Source: JAYFNU01 sp964458545
Lineage (GTDB): Bacteria > Bacillota > Clostridia > Oscillospirales > Ruminococcaceae
Assembly (NCBI GenBank): GCA_964458545.1
Contig: CAYWJF010000015.1
Location: forward strand, 1 to 31,519
Length of the DNA: 31,519 nucleotides
Direction of reading: 5' to 3'
Every line of letters starts with the position of its first letter. Within the stretch, counting starts at the first letter, position 1. Positions 7,311 to 16,140 of this stretch are shown in pieces. Position numbers and translations under genes: made by a program. The notes under the pieces are model-generated. The model saw only the letters and a list, made by a program, of their open reading frames with translations. It was not told the DNA's origin and ran no database searches.

Positions 7311-7339
7311 AACATATGCGAAAGGGTGGGTAAATATTA
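7311..7339 (-). promoter_or_regulatory. Candidate sigma-E-type promoter of bofA
   Basis: On the minus strand, TAATATT (7333-7339) fits the Bacillus sigma-E -35 (KMATATT). After 14 bp comes CATATGTT (7311-7318), matching five of eight bases of CATACAMT. bofA is a sigma-E gene in Bacillus. Weak alone, stronger with the context. Confidence 0.4.
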
Positions 7340-7367
7340 AAGCCGAGAGCATTCGCTCTCGGCTTTT
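7339..7367 (-). terminator. secG terminator
   Basis: AAAGCCGAGAGC (7339-7350) and GCTCTCGGCTTTT (7355-7367) form a 12-bp stem with an ATTC loop, just beyond the secG stop codon. Confidence 0.85.
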
Positions 7368-7380
7368 GAGATAAAACAGA

Positions 7381-7710
7381 CTATTCGGCGTCAGCGTCCG
7401 CTGTACCCTCCGCGTCGGTAGAAGAAAGGATATCGTTAATAACCTTATCGGGGTCTTCCGCCGAGGGGTTAGAGGAAAGCGCAACGATATTCACCGCAAG
7501 CGTTACAATAAAGAACACAACAGCAAGTACCTTTGTAATTTTAGCAAGCTTTTTGTCGGATTCTTTACCCTTTTCGCGTCCGCCAGTAGCGCCGCCCATA
7601 ATAGCTCCGGAAAGCCCGTCGCCTTTTCCGCTTTGAAGCATAACCGCCAAAACTATAAGAACGCTTGTAAGGAGCAATGTCGCTCCAGCTATAATTTCAA
7701 GAACTGTCAT
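7381..7710 (-). CDS. secG: Preprotein translocase subunit SecG
   Basis: A 109-residue small membrane subunit of the SecYEG channel that helps SecA-driven export. It has the two expected transmembrane helices (about residues 3-25 and 57-79) joined by the conserved loop with LQSGKGDGLSGAIMGG. An acidic tail (about 85-109) is a lineage-specific extension of about 25-30 residues. The ATG at 7710 has GGAGGAAG. It lies 65 nt after the topoisomerase gene with its own promoter and terminator. SecA is encoded elsewhere in this window at 28707. Confidence 0.93.
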   Translation of the reverse strand: MTVLEIIAGATLLLTSVLIVLAVMLQSGKGDGLSGAIMGGATGGREKGKESDKKLAKITKVLAVVFFIVTLAVNIVALSSNPSAEDPDKVINDILSSTDAEGTADADAE

Positions 7711-7746
7711 TTAAATCTTCCTCCAAATATCAGTGCAACAAAGCTA

Positions 7747-7775
7747 ATGATATCACATAATATTTCAAAAATCAA
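7747..7775 (-). promoter_or_regulatory. secG promoter
   Basis: On the minus strand, TTGATT (7770-7775), 17 bp, then TATCAT (7747-7752) with TGA before it (extended -10). The -35 abuts the parC stop codon. Confidence 0.6.
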
Positions 7776-10013
7776 CTATAAAAGTGAAAGCTGTTCGGCA
7801 ATATCCTCTTCACGAACAATTGCCCCCGCGGCGGGAAGATTACGGGTTCTGTAGCGGTGCGGAGCTTCTAATTCAAGCTCGGACGCGTCGGTAATCTTTG
7901 TTATCTTATGACCCTTTTTTAGGGTCATAACGTTTACACCGAGGGTATCCTTCGTCTGCTTTAACGGAATAAGAGCGCTGTTTACAAGCAGCATCCTTCC
8001 CGCGCTTGAGAATACGGCATATTCCCTCTCATCAACCGAGCTTATTGCCGCGACAAGCTCACTTTTGTCGCAGTAAGCCTTCATAAGGCGTTTTCTGTTA
8101 AGCTTTGTTTCAAATAGAGCCAGCGGGATTCTTGCAACCTTTCCGTTTTCGTAGAAATAAAGCACGTTGCCCTTGTAGTCGTCGGTCAAAAGCATAGCAA
8201 CCGGCGTTTCCGTCTCGTCCATATCAAGCTTGTTCGCTACATAGTCGCCTATAACGCTCGCCTTGCACTCATCAAAATCAGCTACTCGACATTTATAAGC
8301 GTTACGTTGGTTCGTAAGAAATATAAGGTTAGCGTCGTTCTTGCATTCGGCGGAAAAGATAATCTCGTCGCCCTCTTTAAGCTTATGCTCTCCGCCCATT
8401 CTAAGGGAAAGCGGAGTAATCTTTTTAAAGTACCCTTCCTTTGTAAAGAAGACATTTACAGTATAATCGGGAATAGTCTCCTCTTCCTCGACGTAATCCT
8501 CTACCGCTTCGTATATTATGCGGGTTTTTCTCGGTTGAACAAATTTTTTCGCAACCTCTGCTTGCTCCTGCATAATTACCTTATCAACAAGCTTTTCGTT
8601 TCCGAGAACCTCTTTTAGCTCCGCTATATCCTTTTTTAGTCCCTCGCGTTCCTCAATGCGGTTGGTTATATACTCTCTATTAAGATGACGCAACTTTATT
8701 TCAGCAATATAGTTCGCCTGTATCTCGTCAATTGCGAAGCCTATCATAAGGTTCGGGATAACCTCCTTCTCCTCCTTGGTTTCGCGGATAATCTTTATTG
8801 CTTTGTCTATATCAAGCAGCAACGCCGCAAGACCCTCGAGAAGATGAAGCCTGTCCTCCTTGCCCTTAAGCTCAAACGCCGTTCTTCTTTTTACACAAGC
8901 GCGGCGGAAATTGGTCCATTCGCGCAGTATCTCGCGCACGCCCATAAGCCTCGGCGCGCCGTTAATAAGCACGGTAAAGTTGCAAGAAAAGCTGTCCTCA
9001 AGCGGAGTCATCTTGAAAAGCTTGTTCATAAGCTTTTCCGCGTCAGTACCGCGTTTTAGGTCCAGAGTAAGGCGTAAGCCCTTAAGGTCGGTTTCGTCGC
9101 GCATATCGGCAAGCTCTTTTACCTTGCTTGTTTTCACAAGCTCTGTAAGCTTGTCCATTATTGCCTCAATAGTTGTTGAGGGTGGTATCTCGGTTATTTC
9201 AATTCTGTTGCCGTTTTTTATATATTCCCACTTTGAGCGAAGCTTAAAGGAGCCCCTACCCGTTTCATAAATCTCTCTTGTTGTCGCTTCGTCATATATT
9301 AGGTCGCAGCCACCTGGAAAATCGGGAGCCTTAAGCGTTGCTACTATATCGTGGTTAGGGTTCTTAATAAGTGCTACGGTTGTTTCGCATACCTCCGCAA
9401 GGTTAAACGGGCATATCGCGCTTGCCATTCCTACCGCTATACCGATATTAGAGTTCACAAGTATCGTCGGGAAGGTCGCGGGAAAAAGCGTAGGCTCTTT
9501 AAGAGTGTTGTCGTAGTTATCGACGAAATCAACGGTATCCTTATTTATATCAGAAAAAAGCTGACCACATATTTCGGTAAGCTTAACCTCGGTATACCTC
9601 GGCGCGGCGAACGCCATATCACGGCTGTAGCTCTTACCGAAGTTACCCTTTGAGTCAACATACGGGTGTAAAAGCGTTTCGTTACCGCGGGAAAGGCGCA
9701 CCATAGTTTCGTATATAGCCATATCGCCGTGGGGGTTAAGCTTCATAGTCTGCCCCACCACGTTCGCCGATTTTGTACGCGCGCCGTTAAGCAGCCCCAT
9801 AAGGTACATTGTATAAAGTAGCTTTCTGTGCGAAGGCTTAAAGCCGTCTATTTCAGGCAACGCACGGGATACAATAACACTCATAGCGTAGGGCATATAG
9901 TTTTCGCGTATGGTATCGACTATGGGCGTCTCCACCATCTCTCCCGCACCCGCTATTTCTACGCCTTCGATAATACCCGTTTTATTCAATTCTTTATCGT
10001 TCTTCTTAGCCAA
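7776..10013 (-). CDS. parC: DNA topoisomerase IV-like subunit A (ParC/GyrA family)
   Basis: The DNA-cleaving subunit of a type IIA topoisomerase, 745 residues. The 5Y-CAP region is at about 30-145: DGFKPSHRKLLYTM, then NPHGDMAIYE, and the catalytic tyrosine in AAPRYTE (Y140). A coiled-coil and C-terminal beta-pinwheel region follow. I see no canonical GyrA box, and the length is below the roughly 820 residues usual for gyrase A, which favours a decatenase (topoisomerase IV) role. In the quinolone pocket the usual Ser is Met98 and the acidic residue is Glu102. The start is TTG at 10013 with GGAGG eight bases upstream. It follows its partner subunit by 42 nt. Confidence 0.9.
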   Translation of the reverse strand: MAKKNDKELNKTGIIEGVEIAGAGEMVETPIVDTIRENYMPYAMSVIVSRALPEIDGFKPSHRKLLYTMYLMGLLNGARTKSANVVGQTMKLNPHGDMAIYETMVRLSRGNETLLHPYVDSKGNFGKSYSRDMAFAAPRYTEVKLTEICGQLFSDINKDTVDFVDNYDNTLKEPTLFPATFPTILVNSNIGIAVGMASAICPFNLAEVCETTVALIKNPNHDIVATLKAPDFPGGCDLIYDEATTREIYETGRGSFKLRSKWEYIKNGNRIEITEIPPSTTIEAIMDKLTELVKTSKVKELADMRDETDLKGLRLTLDLKRGTDAEKLMNKLFKMTPLEDSFSCNFTVLINGAPRLMGVREILREWTNFRRACVKRRTAFELKGKEDRLHLLEGLAALLLDIDKAIKIIRETKEEKEVIPNLMIGFAIDEIQANYIAEIKLRHLNREYITNRIEEREGLKKDIAELKEVLGNEKLVDKVIMQEQAEVAKKFVQPRKTRIIYEAVEDYVEEEETIPDYTVNVFFTKEGYFKKITPLSLRMGGEHKLKEGDEIIFSAECKNDANLIFLTNQRNAYKCRVADFDECKASVIGDYVANKLDMDETETPVAMLLTDDYKGNVLYFYENGKVARIPLALFETKLNRKRLMKAYCDKSELVAAISSVDEREYAVFSSAGRMLLVNSALIPLKQTKDTLGVNVMTLKKGHKITKITDASELELEAPHRYRTRNLPAAGAIVREEDIAEQLSLL

Positions 10014-10055
10014 AGAGGTTTCCTCCGTTACTGTTCACTTGTGCTTTCTTGTCTA

Positions 10056-12050
10056 TCAGCTTACGTCCAGTTCGTCCATATATTCTGTGCCGTGCTGAGC
10101 AATATAATCTTTTCTTCCCGAAAGGTTGTCGCCTAAAAGCAGGTCGAACATTTCCGAGGTCTCCTTCGCTTCCGACGGAGTTACTCGAATTAGCCTTCTC
10201 GTCTCTGGGTTCATGGTGGTCATCCACATCATATCCGGTTCATTTTCACCGAGTCCCTTTGAACGCTGAACGGTATATTTTTCGTTACTAATCTTAGCGA
10301 GTATATCTGTCTTCTCCTGCTCTGTATACGCAAAGTAGGTCTTACTCTTTGTCGCTATTTCAAAAAGCGGAGACTCCGCTATAAACACATACCCTTCACG
10401 TATTAGCGTAGGAGTAAGTCTAAAAAGCATAGTAAGGATTAGCGTTCTAATTTGGTAACCGTCAACGTCCGCATCGGTACAGATTATTACCTTGTTCCAG
10501 CGCAGGTTTTCAAGGTTGAAGTTTGATAAATCCTTATTCGCTTTCGACTGCACCTCAACGCCACAGCCAAGCACCTTTAAAAGGTCTGTTATTATATCGT
10601 TCTTGAATATCTTGTCGTATTCCGCTTTCAAGCAGTTAAGTATCTTTCCGCGTACTGGAATAATTGCTTGAAATTCCGCGTCTCTTCCCTGCTTACAAGC
10701 GCCAAGAGCCGAATCGCCCTCAACAATATAGACCTCACGGCGGTCAATATCCTTTGTACGGCAATCTACAAACTTGTTAATTCTGTTTGTAAAATCGCTG
10801 TTCGTCTGTAGCGTTTTCTTAAGGTTAAGCCTTGTTTTTTCAGCGTTCTCTCGGCTACGTTTGTTAATTAACACCTGATTTGCTATCTTGTCGCCGTCAA
10901 GCTTGTTTTCTATGAAATATATTTCAAGGCTGTGCTTCAGGAATTCGGTCATAGCCTGAGCGATAAACTTATTTGTTATAGACTTCTTTGTCTGGTTCTC
11001 ATAGCTCGTTACTGTGGAAAAAGAGGATGACACAAGCACAAGGCAGTCCTCAACATCAGCGAAAGTAATCTTCGTTTCGTCTTTTTTATAAAGCTTTTTT
11101 TCCTTGATTAGAGCGTCTATTTGATTGACGAACGCGAGCTTAACCGCCTTTTCAGGCGAACCGCCATGCTCAAGCCAGCTGCTGTTATGGTAATACTCAA
11201 GCTTGTTTACTTTGTTTGAGAAGCAGACGGCGAAGGACATCTTCACCTTATAGTCAGGCATATCTTCTCGGTCTCTGCCCGTCCTTTCACCCGACCAAAG
11301 CTGTACGGGCGTAAGCGTCTCCTCGCCCGCGAACTCGTTAACATAATCAGCTATACCGTTCTCGTAAAAGAAGGTTTTTGTCTCGAATTTATCTTTAGAT
11401 ATCTCGCGCTTAAATTCAAAGGTTATTCCCGCGTTTACGACAGACTGACGTTTAAGCGTTTCTTCGAAATACTCGTCCTGTATGTCTATATCGGTAAAAA
11501 CATTCAAATCGGGCAGCCAGTGTATACGGCTCCCCGTCTTTTTTCTTGTCGTCGCTTCTTTAATCAGCTCGCCCTTTGGGTTTCCTTTTTCAAAGTGAAG
11601 CTCATATCTAAAGCCGTCACGGAAGATTTCCACATCCATATAACGCGAGGAATACTGTGTGGCGCACATTCCGAGTCCGTTTGTTCCGAGCGAATACTGA
11701 TAGTTTGTGCCCATTAGGTTGTTGTATTTTCCGCCCGCGTACAGCTCGCAAAAAAGAAGCTTCCAGTTGTACTCCTTCTCTTTGCTGTTATAGTCAACAG
11801 GTATTCCGCGCGCGAAATCCTCTACCTCGACAGAGTGGTCGAGATACTTTGTTATAATAATTCTGTCGCCGTAGCCCTCTCGCGCCTCGTCAAGGGAATT
11901 GGAGATAATCTCGAAAACCGATTGCTGACAGCCCTCAATCCCGTCCGAGCCGAAGATAACCGCAGGGCGCTTTCTTACTCGGTCCGCGCCCTTAAGCGAC
12001 TTAATGCTCTCGTTTGTATACTGTGTATCGTTTGCGTTGCTTTTCGCCAC
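10056..12050 (-). CDS. parE: DNA topoisomerase IV-like subunit B (ParE/GyrB family)
   Basis: The ATPase subunit, 664 residues. A GHKL ATPase domain is at the N-terminus: VRKRPAVIFG (about 25-34), SNSLDEA with the catalytic-type Glu and Asn, EDFARGIP in place of the usual DNGRGIP, and the ATP lid GTNGLGMCA. The TOPRIM domain shows EGDSALGACKQGRD and PVRGKILNCLKA, then DADVDGYQIRTLILT, whose DxD binds Mg. The start is GTG with AGGAG eight bases upstream. It is first in a two-gene operon with parC, preceded by the ftsH terminator. The divergent ATPase motifs support a paralogue distinct from chromosomal gyrase, whose genes usually lie beside dnaA and are not here. Confidence 0.9.
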   Translation of the reverse strand: MAKSNANDTQYTNESIKSLKGADRVRKRPAVIFGSDGIEGCQQSVFEIISNSLDEAREGYGDRIIITKYLDHSVEVEDFARGIPVDYNSKEKEYNWKLLFCELYAGGKYNNLMGTNYQYSLGTNGLGMCATQYSSRYMDVEIFRDGFRYELHFEKGNPKGELIKEATTRKKTGSRIHWLPDLNVFTDIDIQDEYFEETLKRQSVVNAGITFEFKREISKDKFETKTFFYENGIADYVNEFAGEETLTPVQLWSGERTGRDREDMPDYKVKMSFAVCFSNKVNKLEYYHNSSWLEHGGSPEKAVKLAFVNQIDALIKEKKLYKKDETKITFADVEDCLVLVSSSFSTVTSYENQTKKSITNKFIAQAMTEFLKHSLEIYFIENKLDGDKIANQVLINKRSRENAEKTRLNLKKTLQTNSDFTNRINKFVDCRTKDIDRREVYIVEGDSALGACKQGRDAEFQAIIPVRGKILNCLKAEYDKIFKNDIITDLLKVLGCGVEVQSKANKDLSNFNLENLRWNKVIICTDADVDGYQIRTLILTMLFRLTPTLIREGYVFIAESPLFEIATKSKTYFAYTEQEKTDILAKISNEKYTVQRSKGLGENEPDMMWMTTMNPETRRLIRVTPSEAKETSEMFDLLLGDNLSGRKDYIAQHGTEYMDELDVS

Positions 12051-12060
12051 TTCTTTTCTC

Positions 12061-12117
12061 CTTGACTGAATTGCTCATTAATACAAATTATAATTTATTA
12101 TAACATAGTAAAAAATC
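12061..12117 (-). promoter_or_regulatory. AT-rich promoter region of the parE-parC operon
   Basis: On the minus strand two TATAAT hexamers occur ten bases apart in a stretch between the ftsH terminator and parE. No good -35 is found at standard spacing, so the exact promoter is unresolved. Confidence 0.35.
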
Positions 12118-12159
12118 AAAAAAAAGTGTTTCCCGCGCATTTTTCGGCGTGGGAAACAC
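12118..12159 (-). terminator. ftsH operon terminator
   Basis: GTGTTTCCCACGC and GCGCGGGAAACAC (minus-strand reading; 12147-12159 with 12126-12138) form a 13-bp stem with one G-U pair around an 8-nt loop, followed by eight or more T. It closes the rnj-ftsH operon. Confidence 0.9.
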
Positions 12160-12195
12160 AATATTTTGTGTGTAAAGTTGTTGATATTTACAGCA

Positions 12196-14160
12196 CTATT
12201 CCGATTTTTCGTCCTTGGGTTTCTCCGTAGTTTTCTTTTTAACGGATACACTTTTCTTTATCGGCTTAGTTTCTTGTGCTGTGTCTTCGCCTGCTTCAGT
12301 TTTGCTCTCACTCTTTTCCTTTTTGTTCTTGATACCCTCAACAAGCTTTTTGAAATCCTCGCTGTCAAGCTTCTCGTTTTCAAGAAGAGCGTTCGCTACC
12401 TTTTTAAGCAAGCTCATATTCTTCTTAAGAATATTTTCGCATTTAATATAGCTTTCTTCAACAATCTTCTTTATCTCCTTATCTATATCAGTAGCGAAAT
12501 GCTCTGAATAGTTTCTGGAGGTAGTAAAGTCGCGTCCTAAGAAGACCTCGTCGTGGTCCTCGTAAACAACAGGACCGAGCGTATCGGAGAAGCCGTATTT
12601 TGCTACCATTGCGCGAGCAATAGAAGTCGCACGGGAAAGGTCGGTTGACGCGCCCGTGGAAACATCGTCAAGCACAAGCTGTTCCGCAACACGACCGCCA
12701 AGAAGCGTAACTATCTCGTTAACCATCTCATTTTTTGTCTTGAAGCTTCTGTCCTCTTCGGGAAGAGACATAGTAAAGCCGCCCGCCATACCGCGCGGTA
12801 TTATTGAGATTTGGTGTATAAGCTTATCGGGAGTTGCGAAATAGGTCGCGATAGCGTGACCCGCCTCGTGGTAAGCGGTAAGCTTCTTTTCAGCCTCGCT
12901 TACGACCTTTGACTTCTTTTCGGGACCAGCAATAACCTTAATACTTGCTTCCTCAATGTCCGCTTCAAGTATAGCCTTCTGGTTGCGTCTTGCGGCAAGC
13001 AGCGCCGCCTCGTTAAGAAGGTTTTCAAGGTCTGCGCCCGTAAAGCCGACGGTGCTCTTCGCTATAGTCGAAAGGTCTACGTTAGGTCCTAAGGGCTTGC
13101 CTCTTGCGTGAACCTTTAGTATTTCCTCGCGCCCCTTTAAGTCGGGATAACCGACATAAACCTGTCTGTCAAAACGACCCGGGCGAAGCAGGGCGTGGTC
13201 AAGTATATCTGAGCGGTTGGTCGCCGCCATAACGATAACGCCCTCATTACCCGTAAAGCCGTCCATCTCGACAAGCAGCTGGTTAAGCGTCTGCTCGCGT
13301 TCATCGTGTCCGCCGCCGAGACCTGCGCCACGCTGACGTCCGACAGCGTCAATTTCATCAATAAATATAATACTCGGTCTTGTCTTTTTTGCTTTTTCAA
13401 AAAGGTCTCTTACCCTTGAAGCACCGACGCCGACATAAAGCTCGACAAAGTCAGAACCCGATATTGAATAAAAAGGAACGCCCGCTTCGCCAGCGACAGC
13501 GCGAGCGAGAAGGGTTTTACCTGTTCCCGGAGGTCCTACAAGCAGTACGCCCTTCGGTATCTTTGCGCCGAGCATATTAAACTTGCTCGGTGATTTAAGG
13601 TATTCTACAATTTCGCTTAGCTCTTCCTTTTCCTCATCAGCGCCCGCAACATCGGCAAAGGTGTTCTTGCGTCCGTCCTCTTGACCCTGCGTGGTACGTG
13701 CGCGCCCTATGTTGCCTATTCTTCCGCCACCGCCGCCGTTTTGCTGGTTCATCATAACAATGAAGTATACTCCGAAGCCGATAAGCGCTATCGTCGGAAT
13801 AAAGGTTAGAAGTATCGACAACCAGTTAGACGCAGGAACATAGTTGTACGCCATCTGCGCCGATGGGTTCGCGGCGTTATATGCTTCGATATACGGCTCT
13901 ACGTCGTGAACAAAAATGGTAACGTCGGGTACGGTATAGGTTTCGTAGGTACCCTCCTTCGAATCCTTAGTAGTGTAGGTCATTTTGCCGCTACCGAGGT
14001 TAAGCTCAAACTGCGTTACCTGCTGCGTTTCAAATTTTTCAAGAATAGCGGAATAAGCTTCGCTCTTAGTGCCCGTCAGCCTTAGCATATAAAACATTAT
14101 AAGCATTAAGCCAACAATAAGAATAAGTGATATTCCGCGTCCTCGCCCTTTGTTTTGCAT
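12196..14160 (-). CDS. ftsH: ATP-dependent zinc metalloprotease FtsH
   Basis: A membrane-anchored AAA+ protease that degrades misassembled membrane proteins and short-lived regulators. It has 654 residues. Transmembrane helices lie at about 9-27 and 113-137, with an extracytoplasmic domain between. A glycine-rich linker at 141-152 leads to the AAA module: Walker A GPPGTGKT (209-216), Walker B IIFIDEID (264-271), pore loop FVELYVGVGASR (238-249) and the SRH ATNRSDILDHALLRPGRFDR (313-332). The zinc site is HEAGH (431-435). The last about 50 residues are a charged Lys/Glu tail. It is the last gene of the operon, 52 nt after hpt, a clostridial tilS-hpt-ftsH order. Confidence 0.97.
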   Translation of the reverse strand: MQNKGRGRGISLILIVGLMLIMFYMLRLTGTKSEAYSAILEKFETQQVTQFELNLGSGKMTYTTKDSKEGTYETYTVPDVTIFVHDVEPYIEAYNAANPSAQMAYNYVPASNWLSILLTFIPTIALIGFGVYFIVMMNQQNGGGGGRIGNIGRARTTQGQEDGRKNTFADVAGADEEKEELSEIVEYLKSPSKFNMLGAKIPKGVLLVGPPGTGKTLLARAVAGEAGVPFYSISGSDFVELYVGVGASRVRDLFEKAKKTRPSIIFIDEIDAVGRQRGAGLGGGHDEREQTLNQLLVEMDGFTGNEGVIVMAATNRSDILDHALLRPGRFDRQVYVGYPDLKGREEILKVHARGKPLGPNVDLSTIAKSTVGFTGADLENLLNEAALLAARRNQKAILEADIEEASIKVIAGPEKKSKVVSEAEKKLTAYHEAGHAIATYFATPDKLIHQISIIPRGMAGGFTMSLPEEDRSFKTKNEMVNEIVTLLGGRVAEQLVLDDVSTGASTDLSRATSIARAMVAKYGFSDTLGPVVYEDHDEVFLGRDFTTSRNYSEHFATDIDKEIKKIVEESYIKCENILKKNMSLLKKVANALLENEKLDSEDFKKLVEGIKNKKEKSESKTEAGEDTAQETKPIKKSVSVKKKTTEKPKDEKSE

Positions 14161-14212
14161 AAAAGTCTTCCGTTTCCACGCTCGCGACCTTACGGTCAGT
14201 TGCGTTAAATAA

Positions 14213-14779
14213 TTACTTCTTTTCGATTATATCCTTATCGACATCTGAATAAACCTCAGGTTTTAAGATACCGATGTAAGGCAGGTTTCTGTAAAGCTCG
14301 TTATAGTCAAGCCCATAGCCGACAACGAACTCGTCTGGAACGGTAAAGCCGACATAATCGGGAACAATGTTTGATTTGTGCCTTGAGGGCTTATCAAGCA
14401 ACGTCGCTATCTTTACGCTCTTTGCGTTTCGTCCTTTAAGTATTTCGGAAATATACTCAAGGGTCAAGCCGCTATCCAAAATATCCTCAACCACCAGCAC
14501 GTCGCGCCCGTCTAACGAAATGGCTATATCCTTTATTATGCGCACAGCACCCGTGCTTACTACACCGTTAAAGCTTGAAACAACCATAAAATCAAGCTCG
14601 CAGGGCACGTCCATACAGCGAACGAGGTCTGAAACGAAAACAAACGAGCCCTTAAGTACACTTACAACTATCGGCGTTTTGCCCTGATAGTCGCGGGTTA
14701 TCTCGTCGCCGAGCTCCTTGACCTTTGCCTTTATCTCCTCTTCTGAAAGCAGCACCTTCAGAATATCGTCCTTCATCAT
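14213..14779 (-). CDS. hpt: Hypoxanthine phosphoribosyltransferase
   Basis: Purine salvage enzyme that transfers phosphoribose from PRPP to hypoxanthine or guanine. The 188-residue protein shows the PRPP-binding motif VLVVEDILDSGLTL (94-107), the flexible-loop region SSFNGVVSTGAVRI and a C-terminal YVGFTVPDEFVVGYGLDYNE typical of bacterial HPRT. Its ATG (14779) overlaps the tilS stop codon as ATGA, so translation is probably coupled. A second in-frame ATG directly follows the first. Its place between tilS and ftsH is the standard Firmicutes arrangement. Confidence 0.95.
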   Translation of the reverse strand: MMKDDILKVLLSEEEIKAKVKELGDEITRDYQGKTPIVVSVLKGSFVFVSDLVRCMDVPCELDFMVVSSFNGVVSTGAVRIIKDIAISLDGRDVLVVEDILDSGLTLEYISEILKGRNAKSVKIATLLDKPSRHKSNIVPDYVGFTVPDEFVVGYGLDYNELYRNLPYIGILKPEVYSDVDKDIIEKK

Positions 14780-16140
14780 CTCTTGTCTTCCCCCTGTAAT
14801 AATAATATATTTAGAGCCTTTTTCGTATTTTTATCTACCGCGGCTCTTTTTGACGTACCCTCGCCGTATATCCAAAGAATTCCTATGTCATCAGAAATTA
14901 TCGGTATATACTGTCTGTCTCTCGGCGCTATCCCCTTTTCGTTAAAAAGCTTTTTTAAGGTTTTTGTGTTTCCACGTCTGTTTCCCGAAAAACTGTCTCC
15001 GTCGCGCCTGTTTCTAAGCACGGCGTTACCAACGATTTTAGCACAATCTATCGAGTTGTTTAATAGCCCCGAGGAAAAATTTTCAGCTTGTTCATTATTT
15101 ATTTCGATTGTTTTTACTGTTACTACCTTATTTTCCAAGAAAGCGTTTTCGCCGATTGAGAGCTTCTCGCAAAAGGTTATATCCTGTTCTTCATGCCTTT
15201 TTCTCACGAAAACTACGCCGTTTTTGTTGGTAATATAAGTATCTCTGTTAAGCTGTATTTCAGACGGCTCGCTGTTTAAAAGCGCACACGCAAGAGACGC
15301 AAGCTCACTTGACGTTTCTCTGTGTTCGGCAATTAGGGCTTTGAAGAAATACTTTCTTTCACCTTCACTAACTTTCCTTAACGCTTCGGCGGAATATCCC
15401 CCGTTAATCATTACCTCTCGCTTTATACGCTCATTATTTGCTTTTAGTACTTCGTCAGCCTCAATCGCCTGAGCGCTGAAACGAGAAATGTTGTTTACCG
15501 CGCTTTCATTAAGCGAAACAAGAACGGGAATGATTTTATGGCGAATTATATTTCTTGTGTAGTCGTCCGTAAGATTTGTTGAGTCTGTCGCGTAGCTTAT
15601 CCCCTTTTCCTTGCAGTACGCTTCAATTTCAGACCGCTCGGTCTCTATAAAGGGGCGAATAATATTCTCTCTTACTGGCGGTATACCGCCCGCGCCTTTA
15701 ATCCCCGCGCCGCGCGCCAGATTGAATATTACCGTCTCAGCCACATCGTTCATATTGTGCGCCGTGGCAATTTTCGCACTATGTTCTTTTGCGACCTTGT
15801 TTAAGAATTCGTAGCGAAGTATTCTTGCAAAGCTTTCGGTGCTTTCTCCCTTAGGAAGCGGTCTACTTAACATATCGCCGTATTCCGAAACAAATACAAC
15901 CTTTCGCTCTTCACAAAACGCCTTAACAAGCGCCTCGTCTCGGTCGCTTTCTTCTCCACGAAGCCCATGGTTATAGTGGCAAGCGATAACTTCGCTTAGT
16001 TTTAGCGTCTTTTTTTCCTCAAGTAAAAAGGCGAGAAGCGCCATAGAATCCGCGCCGCCGGAAACACCGACGACTACGCTGTCGCTGTCGCTTAGCATTC
16101 TATATTTTTTTATTGTTGAAAGGACCTTTTCCCTATTCAT
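14776..16140 (-). CDS. tilS: tRNA(Ile)-lysidine synthase
   Basis: Uses ATP to attach lysine to C34 of the CAU-anticodon tRNA-Ile, making lysidine so that the tRNA reads AUA. It is essential in most bacteria. The N-terminal PP-loop ATP pyrophosphatase motif SGGADSMALL lies at 27-36, followed by CHYNHGLRGEESDRDE and the region TAHNMNDVAETVIFNLARGAG. A TilS C-terminal domain (about 370-440) contains RNRRDGDSF and RGNTKTLKKLFNEKGIAP. It has 454 residues, normal for Firmicutes. It overlaps dnaB by 8 nt upstream and hpt by 4 nt downstream. Confidence 0.95.
   Translation of the reverse strand: MNREKVLSTIKKYRMLSDSDSVVVGVSGGADSMALLAFLLEEKKTLKLSEVIACHYNHGLRGEESDRDEALVKAFCEERKVVFVSEYGDMLSRPLPKGESTESFARILRYEFLNKVAKEHSAKIATAHNMNDVAETVIFNLARGAGIKGAGGIPPVRENIIRPFIETERSEIEAYCKEKGISYATDSTNLTDDYTRNIIRHKIIPVLVSLNESAVNNISRFSAQAIEADEVLKANNERIKREVMINGGYSAEALRKVSEGERKYFFKALIAEHRETSSELASLACALLNSEPSEIQLNRDTYITNKNGVVFVRKRHEEQDITFCEKLSIGENAFLENKVVTVKTIEINNEQAENFSSGLLNNSIDCAKIVGNAVLRNRRDGDSFSGNRRGNTKTLKKLFNEKGIAPRDRQYIPIISDDIGILWIYGEGTSKRAAVDKNTKKALNILLLQGEDKR

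Noticed and set aside
8685..9059. Plus-strand open frame opposite parC
   Set aside because: Antisense shadow of the conserved topoisomerase subunit with no start signals.
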